From: Phaeovulum sp.
GTDB taxonomy: Bacteria; Pseudomonadota; Alphaproteobacteria; Rhodobacterales; Rhodobacteraceae
Assembly (NCBI RefSeq): GCF_030684035.1
Contig: NZ_JAUXPI010000046.1
Span: 1 to 49,561 of the forward strand
Direction of reading: 5' to 3'
DNA length: 49,561 nucleotides
The notes under the pieces are model-generated. The model did not search any database. It had not been told where the DNA came from and saw nothing but the letters and a program-made list of their open reading frames with translations. Below, in pieces: positions 45,170-49,561 of the stretch (position 1 is the first letter of the stretch; each line of letters starts with the position of its first letter). The position numbers were made by a program, and so were the translations under genes.

Positions 45170-47122
45170 ATGAGTCTGCCCAACGGTTTTCTTGAAGAAC
45201 TGCGCGCCCGCGTCTCGATCAGCAAGGTGGTCGGGCGCAAGGTCACATGGGATCAGCGCAAATCGAACCTCGCCAAGGGCGACCTCTGGGCACCTTGCCC
45301 GTTTCACCAGGAAAAAACCGCGTCTTTTCATGTTGATGACCGAAAGGGCTATTACTATTGCTTTGGCTGCCACGCCAAGGGCGATGCGCTGAGCTTTCTG
45401 CGCGAGACAGAGAACATGGGTTTCATGGAGGCGGTCGAGGTGCTGGCGCGCGAGGCAGGCATAGCCATGCCCGCGCGCGACCCTCAGGCCGCCGCCGCCG
45501 CCGACCGGCAGAGCGAACTTGCGGCGGTGATGGAAGAGGCGGTGCGCCATTACCGGCTGCAACTCAAAACCGCCGCCGGGGCGGCGGCGCGCGATTACCT
45601 CGCCCGGCGCAGGCTCGGTCAGGCCACGCTCGACCGTTTCGAAATCGGCTTTGCCCCCGATCAGCGGCAGGGGCTGTTCCACGCGCTCCGGGGCAAGGGC
45701 AATGCCGCCGATCTGATCGTCGAGGCGGGGCTTTGCGCCCGCCCCGAAGACGGCGGCGAGCCTTATGACCGGTTTCGGGGCCGCATCATCTACCCGATCC
45801 GCAACCTGCGCGGGCGCTGCACCGGCCTTGGCGGGCGCGCGATGGACCCCGAGGCGCGGGCGAAATACCTCAACTCGCCCGAGACGCCGCTTTTTGACAA
45901 GGGCCGCAGTCTTTATAACGCCGGGCCTGCGCGCGAAGCCTGCGGCAAGGGCGCGCCCTTGATCGTCGCCGAAGGTTATATGGACGTGATCGCGCTGGTT
46001 GAGGCCGGGTTTGCCGGGGCGGTTGCGCCCTTGGGCACCGCCGTTACCGAAGACCAGCTGCGCATGCTCTGGCGTATCCACCCCGAGCCGATCGTGGCGC
46101 TCGATGGCGACCGCGCGGGCATCGCCGCCGCGCTCCGGCTTGCCGATCTCGCGCTGCCGCTGCTAGAGGCCGGGCAGGGCCTGCGCTTTGCAATCCTGCC
46201 CGGCGGCCAGGACCCCGATGATCTGATCCGCGCCGAAGGGGCGGGCGCGATGGCGCGGGTGCTCGAGGCCGCGCAGCCAATGGTGCGGCTGATCTGGCAG
46301 CGCGAGGTCGAGGGCCGCGTGCTCGACAGCCCCGAGCGCAAGGCGACGCTCGACAAAAGCCTGCGCGCCATGATCGCGCGCATCACCGACCCCTCGATCA
46401 AGGCGCATTACGCAGCCGAAATCAAAGAGTTGCGCTATGAACTGTTCGGCGCCCAAAGGCCCCGCGCCGCCAGCCGCACGCTTCGCAAAGGCAGCCGCGA
46501 CGCCAACGGCAAGTGGACCCCGCCGCCCGAGCCACCGCGCGCCAGCACGCTTTCCTCAATGCTCGCGGGCGCGCTTGGCCCCGATGGTGCCGAGCGGCTG
46601 CGCGAGGCGATGATCCTGGCGATCTGCGCGCATCACCCGGCGCTGGTGGTCAGTTTCGAAACCCAGCTCGAGCGGCTGGCGCTGCACGACCCGGCGCATG
46701 ACGCGCTGCGCCACCTTTTGCTGCGCCATTGCCATGAGCCGCCCGAGACGGTCCGCAGCCTGCTTGCCACCCAAGCGGGTGGCACCCTTGAACGGCTGCT
46801 GGCGCTGCCCCATGTGCGCATTGCCCCGCCGGTGCGCCCCGACGCCGACCCCGATCTTGCCCGCATGTGCCTTGCTGAAGAACTCGCCAAACTTGCCGCC
46901 GCCCGCGCCGCGCGTGCCGAAATCGCCGATGCGGCCGAAGATCTGGCGGGGCTGGCCAACGAAGGCGTGACCTGGCGGCTTGGTCAGGCCGCCCGCGCCC
47001 GCCACCTCGCCGAGCACCCGAAGCTCGAAGAAGCCGCCGACATGGGCGAAGACCGCCCGGCGATGTCCGCCTACCTGCAAAGCCTGCTTGATGCCCAGCG
47101 GTCGCGCAAACCCGAGAGTTGA
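45170..47122 (+). CDS. dnaG: DNA primase
   Basis: The start at 45170 (MSLPNGFLEELRARVSISKV) gives 650 residues. The CHC2-type zinc ribbon is visible as C43, H46, C64, C67 (CPFHQEKTASFHV, YYYCFGCHAKGD). The RNA-polymerase domain has FRGRIIYPIRN, and the TOPRIM motifs are IVAEGYMDVIAL and ALDGDRAG. The C-terminal third is Ala-rich and would bind DnaB helicase. It synthesises replication primers. It is followed 108 bp later by rpoD, as in the classic macromolecular synthesis operon, but rpsU does not precede it. Confidence 0.97.
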   Translation: MSLPNGFLEELRARVSISKVVGRKVTWDQRKSNLAKGDLWAPCPFHQEKTASFHVDDRKGYYYCFGCHAKGDALSFLRETENMGFMEAVEVLAREAGIAMPARDPQAAAAADRQSELAAVMEEAVRHYRLQLKTAAGAAARDYLARRRLGQATLDRFEIGFAPDQRQGLFHALRGKGNAADLIVEAGLCARPEDGGEPYDRFRGRIIYPIRNLRGRCTGLGGRAMDPEARAKYLNSPETPLFDKGRSLYNAGPAREACGKGAPLIVAEGYMDVIALVEAGFAGAVAPLGTAVTEDQLRMLWRIHPEPIVALDGDRAGIAAALRLADLALPLLEAGQGLRFAILPGGQDPDDLIRAEGAGAMARVLEAAQPMVRLIWQREVEGRVLDSPERKATLDKSLRAMIARITDPSIKAHYAAEIKELRYELFGAQRPRAASRTLRKGSRDANGKWTPPPEPPRASTLSSMLAGALGPDGAERLREAMILAICAHHPALVVSFETQLERLALHDPAHDALRHLLLRHCHEPPETVRSLLATQAGGTLERLLALPHVRIAPPVRPDADPDLARMCLAEELAKLAAARAARAEIADAAEDLAGLANEGVTWRLGQAARARHLAEHPKLEEAADMGEDRPAMSAYLQSLLDAQRSRKPES

Positions 47123-47143
47123 ACGGCGCGCGCGCCGCCCCCC

Positions 47144-47189
47144 TGTGATTCGCCCGCATGATTCGGTATGACGGCGATGTGATTCGCCC
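47144..47189 (+). repeat. Direct repeat upstream of rpoD
   Basis: TGTGATTCGCCC occurs at 47144-47155 and 47178-47189 (34-bp period). Its core TGATTCG appears a third time at 47159-47165. All lie in the dnaG-rpoD gap, 42-87 bp before the rpoD start. This could be a regulator-binding array or a promoter duplication. Confidence 0.55.
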
Positions 47190-47230
47190 TGACGCACGAC
47201 CATCGACCCAGCCCGCAGCAAGGAACGCCC

Positions 47231-49219
47231 ATGGCCGCCAAGGACTCTGACGAAGAAAAGCCGACCGAACAGGAAAGCGAAGACGCGCTCGACATGAGCC
47301 AGGCCGCCGTCAAACGCATGATCGCAGATGCGCGCGAACGCGGCTACATCACCTACGATCAACTCAACGCCGCGCTGCCGCCCGAACATGCTTCCTCCGA
47401 ACAGATCGAGGATGTGATGTCGATGCTGTCGGAAATGGGCATCAACATCATCGAAAACGACGAGGCCGATGAGGGCGAGTCCGCGGGCGAGCTTGTCGAA
47501 ATTGCCTCCACCTCGCGCGAGGTGATGGTTTCCACCTCGACCAGCGAAACGCTCGACCGCACCGATGACCCGGTGCGCATGTATCTGCGCGAAATGGGCT
47601 CGGTCGAACTCCTCTCGCGCGAGGGCGAAATTGCCATCGCCAAACGCATCGAGGCTGGCCGCAACACGATGATCGCGGGCCTCTGCGAATCGCCGCTGAC
47701 CTTTCAGGCGATCACCATCTGGCGCGACGAACTGTTGAACGAAGACATTCTCCTGCGTGACGTGATCGACCTTGAGGCCACCTTTGGCCGCACCCTTGAC
47801 GATGAGGGCGAGATCGTCGAGCCGGTGGTGGACGAGCCCGAAATCAGCGCCGCGCCGCGCCGCGCCGCTGCCGAAGAGCCAGAGCTTGACGCCGACGGCA
47901 ACCCCATTGTCATCCCCGATGACGAGGAGGATGACGACGAAGGTGCCAATATGAGCCTTGCCGCCATGGAAGCGGCGCTAAAGCCCAAGGTACTGGAAAC
48001 GCTGGAACTTATCGCGCGCGATTATACTACGCTCGCGGAAATGCAAGACCTGCGGATGTCGGCCACGCTCAACGAGGACGGCACCTTTTCCAAGACCGAC
48101 GAGGCCGCCTACCAGAAACTGCGTTCCGAAATCGTGGTTTTCGTCAACGAACTGCACCTGCACAACAACCGCATCGAAGCCCTGATCGATCAGCTTTACG
48201 GCATCAACCGCAAGATCATGGCGATTGATTCGGGCATGGTGAAACTGGCCGATGGTGCCCGCATCAACCGCCGCGAATTCATCGACGAATACCGCAATTA
48301 TGAACTTGACCCGACCTGGCTTGACCGGATGGCCGCCAAATCCGGGCGTGGCTGGCAGGCACTGGTCGAGAAAAGCCGCGACAAGGTGGAAGACCTGCGT
48401 ACGGAAATGGCCCAGGTCGGCCAATATGTCGGCGTCGATATTTCCGAATTCCGCCGCATCGTCAATCAGGTGCAAAAGGGCGAGAAAGAAGCCCGGCAGG
48501 CGAAAAAGGAAATGGTCGAGGCCAACCTGCGCCTGGTCATTTCCATCGCCAAGAAATACACCAACCGCGGGCTGCAATTCCTCGACCTCATTCAGGAAGG
48601 CAATATCGGCCTGATGAAGGCGGTCGATAAATTCGAATACCGCCGTGGCTACAAATTCTCCACCTACGCGACCTGGTGGATCAGGCAGGCAATCACCCGC
48701 TCCATTGCCGATCAGGCGCGCACCATCCGCATTCCCGTGCACATGATCGAAACGATCAACAAGCTGGTGCGCACCGGTCGCCAGATGTTGCACGAGATCG
48801 GCCGCGAGGCGACGCCCGAGGAACTTGCCGAAAAGCTGCAAATGCCGCTCGAAAAAGTCCGCAAGGTGATGAAGATTGCCAAGGAGCCGATTTCGCTGGA
48901 GACGCCCATCGGCGATGAGGAAGACAGCCAGCTTGGCGATTTCATCGAAGACAAGAACGCGATTCTGCCTTTGGATTCAGCGATTCAGGAAAACCTGAAG
49001 GAAACCACCACCCGCGTGTTGGCCTCGCTTACCCCGCGCGAAGAACGCGTGCTGCGCATGCGCTTCGGCATCGGCATGAACACCGACCACACGCTGGAAG
49101 AGGTCGGCCAACAGTTCTCGGTCACCCGCGAACGCATCCGACAGATCGAGGCGAAGGCGCTCAGGAAGCTGAAGCATCCGTCGAGGAGCCGGAAATTGCG
49201 GAGTTTTCTGGATCAGTGA
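47231..49219 (+). CDS. rpoD: Primary RNA polymerase sigma factor (sigma-70)
   Basis: The 662-residue protein follows AAGGAACG. Region 1.1 is at about 15-80 ([25 protein letters not shown]), region 1.2 at [21 protein letters not shown], and an acidic non-conserved insert at about 190-245 contains DDEEDDDEG. Region 2 reads [57 protein letters not shown], region 3 has [14 protein letters not shown], and region 4.2 has [27 protein letters not shown]. It directs housekeeping transcription. Its end overlaps the following low-GC ORF if that uses the GTG at 49216. Confidence 0.98.
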   Translation: MAAKDSDEEKPTEQESEDALDMSQAAVKRMIADARERGYITYDQLNAALPPEHASSEQIEDVMSMLSEMGINIIENDEADEGESAGELVEIASTSREVMVSTSTSETLDRTDDPVRMYLREMGSVELLSREGEIAIAKRIEAGRNTMIAGLCESPLTFQAITIWRDELLNEDILLRDVIDLEATFGRTLDDEGEIVEPVVDEPEISAAPRRAAAEEPELDADGNPIVIPDDEEDDDEGANMSLAAMEAALKPKVLETLELIARDYTTLAEMQDLRMSATLNEDGTFSKTDEAAYQKLRSEIVVFVNELHLHNNRIEALIDQLYGINRKIMAIDSGMVKLADGARINRREFIDEYRNYELDPTWLDRMAAKSGRGWQALVEKSRDKVEDLRTEMAQVGQYVGVDISEFRRIVNQVQKGEKEARQAKKEMVEANLRLVISIAKKYTNRGLQFLDLIQEGNIGLMKAVDKFEYRRGYKFSTYATWWIRQAITRSIADQARTIRIPVHMIETINKLVRTGRQMLHEIGREATPEELAEKLQMPLEKVRKVMKIAKEPISLETPIGDEEDSQLGDFIEDKNAILPLDSAIQENLKETTTRVLASLTPREERVLRMRFGIGMNTDHTLEEVGQQFSVTRERIRQIEAKALRKLKHPSRSRKLRSFLDQ

Positions 49220-49470
49220 GGGAAGCCGACTCGACACCAATGGATTTCTTGGAGCGAGCTACTCAGAGCTATCTATTGTCGCTGCAAATTGGGGCGATAA
49301 AGTTCGAGCCACTCGGTAGCTGCACTTTTCCAGATTTCTCCATTGGTGGGAGAATCGGTGTTGAAGTCACTCGGCTAGTCAGTTTGATGCCCAATGGGTT
49401 TGATACAAATAATGTCAATGCTAAGGAACGTCTGATTAACGGCTTCGGCTTCGCCGAGATGGCCGTCTGA
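49216..49470 (+). CDS. Truncated lower-GC ORF, possibly nuclease-like
   Basis: The frame opens at GTG 49216 (overlapping the rpoD stop) or ATG 49240 and gives at most 84 residues. The part up to about residue 75 has clearly lower GC than the neighbours and reads [20 protein letters not shown], then [23 protein letters not shown]...GVEVTR resembles the PD-(D/E)xK-like core of some uncharacterised nuclease-type proteins. The sequence after about 49440 turns GC-rich and the frame stops soon, so this is probably the 5' remnant of a longer acquired gene. Confidence 0.5.
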   Translation: MREADSTPMDFLERATQSYLLSLQIGAIKFEPLGSCTFPDFSIGGRIGVEVTRLVSLMPNGFDTNNVNAKERLINGFGFAEMAV

Positions 49471-49561
49471 GCGTCGCTGGGGCACCTTTTTCGGGCAAAT
49501 GGCATCGATTTTGCGGTTTCGGAGCCGCATCCGCGGCGGCGCGCCCGCTTTCGGGCAGACT

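Noticed and set aside
49500-49515. TGGCAT-N5-TTGCG at the window end, resembling a -24/-12 promoter
   Set aside because: Spacing is right, but it lacks the dyads, the last base is off consensus and the downstream gene is outside the window, so it cannot be supported.

Overview
The window is GC-rich chromosomal DNA of an alphaproteobacterium, most likely a member of the Rhodobacteraceae (Rhodobacterales). This rests on the RpoD and DnaG types, the heterotetrameric sarcosine oxidase operon, the DUF779/aldehyde dehydrogenase pair, the RecJ/GlpX/homoserine dehydrogenase neighbourhood, and a recurrent post-gene repeat of the type GGGGTATTT...GAAG that I associate with this order. Assignments come from reading the translated sequence; no database search was run.

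Layout. 1-4500: a secreted protein cut by the window edge, a small secreted protein with an overlapping membrane protein, a DUF3179 protein, and an ECF sigma factor / zinc-finger anti-sigma / membrane protein set. 4554-7618: a luciferase-like flavin monooxygenase and a P1B-4-type metal-exporting ATPase. 7802-18747: the most interesting block (below). 18756-21802: DUF779 protein, aldehyde dehydrogenase and a GAF/Fis regulator, with a perfect palindrome between the regulator and the dehydrogenase. 21872-27107: hemolysin-III-type membrane protein and an RND efflux pair. 27451-28301: a lower-GC orphan gene next to tRNA-Glu. 28403-34256: recJ, a cytochrome c, glpX, homoserine dehydrogenase, a small lipoprotein and a TetR regulator. 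34353-38169: pirin and a three-gene TadE/TadG pseudopilin cassette. 38558-45129: glutamate-type dehydrogenase and soxBDAG. 45170-49219: dnaG and rpoD, followed by a lower-GC truncated ORF.

The standout system is an apparently self-contained sigma-54 circuit. It contains an rpoN gene (7802-9133). Directly downstream are a -24/-12 promoter and a six-gene operon: five peptide-type ABC transporter genes and a C45 Ntn-hydrolase/acyltransferase. A sigma-54 activator with no N-terminal sensor domain (15901-16884) follows in the same run. A second, nearly identical -24/-12 promoter then drives an AtuA-like (DUF1446) gene and a DUF4387 gene. Both promoters share the pattern GGCACG-N4-GTGCAT. Both also have, about 100-130 bp upstream of the expected start, a pair of 17-bp dyads of the form TGCGYG-N5-CRCGCA spaced 21-22 bp apart. 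The best copies from the two promoters differ at only two of 17 bases. These are strong candidates for the activator's enhancer sites. Because the activator lies inside the operon it should activate, the circuit predicts positive feedback. The genes suggest uptake of a peptide-like or N-acylated compound, cleavage of its amide bond, and further acyl/CoA-type metabolism; the substrate is not identifiable from sequence.

The rest is mostly ordinary housekeeping and accessory metabolism: sarcosine to glycine and formaldehyde equivalents (soxBDAG), glutamate metabolism, threonine/methionine precursor synthesis (hom), gluconeogenesis/Calvin-type bisphosphatase (glpX), recombination (recJ), replication priming (dnaG) and the primary sigma factor (rpoD).
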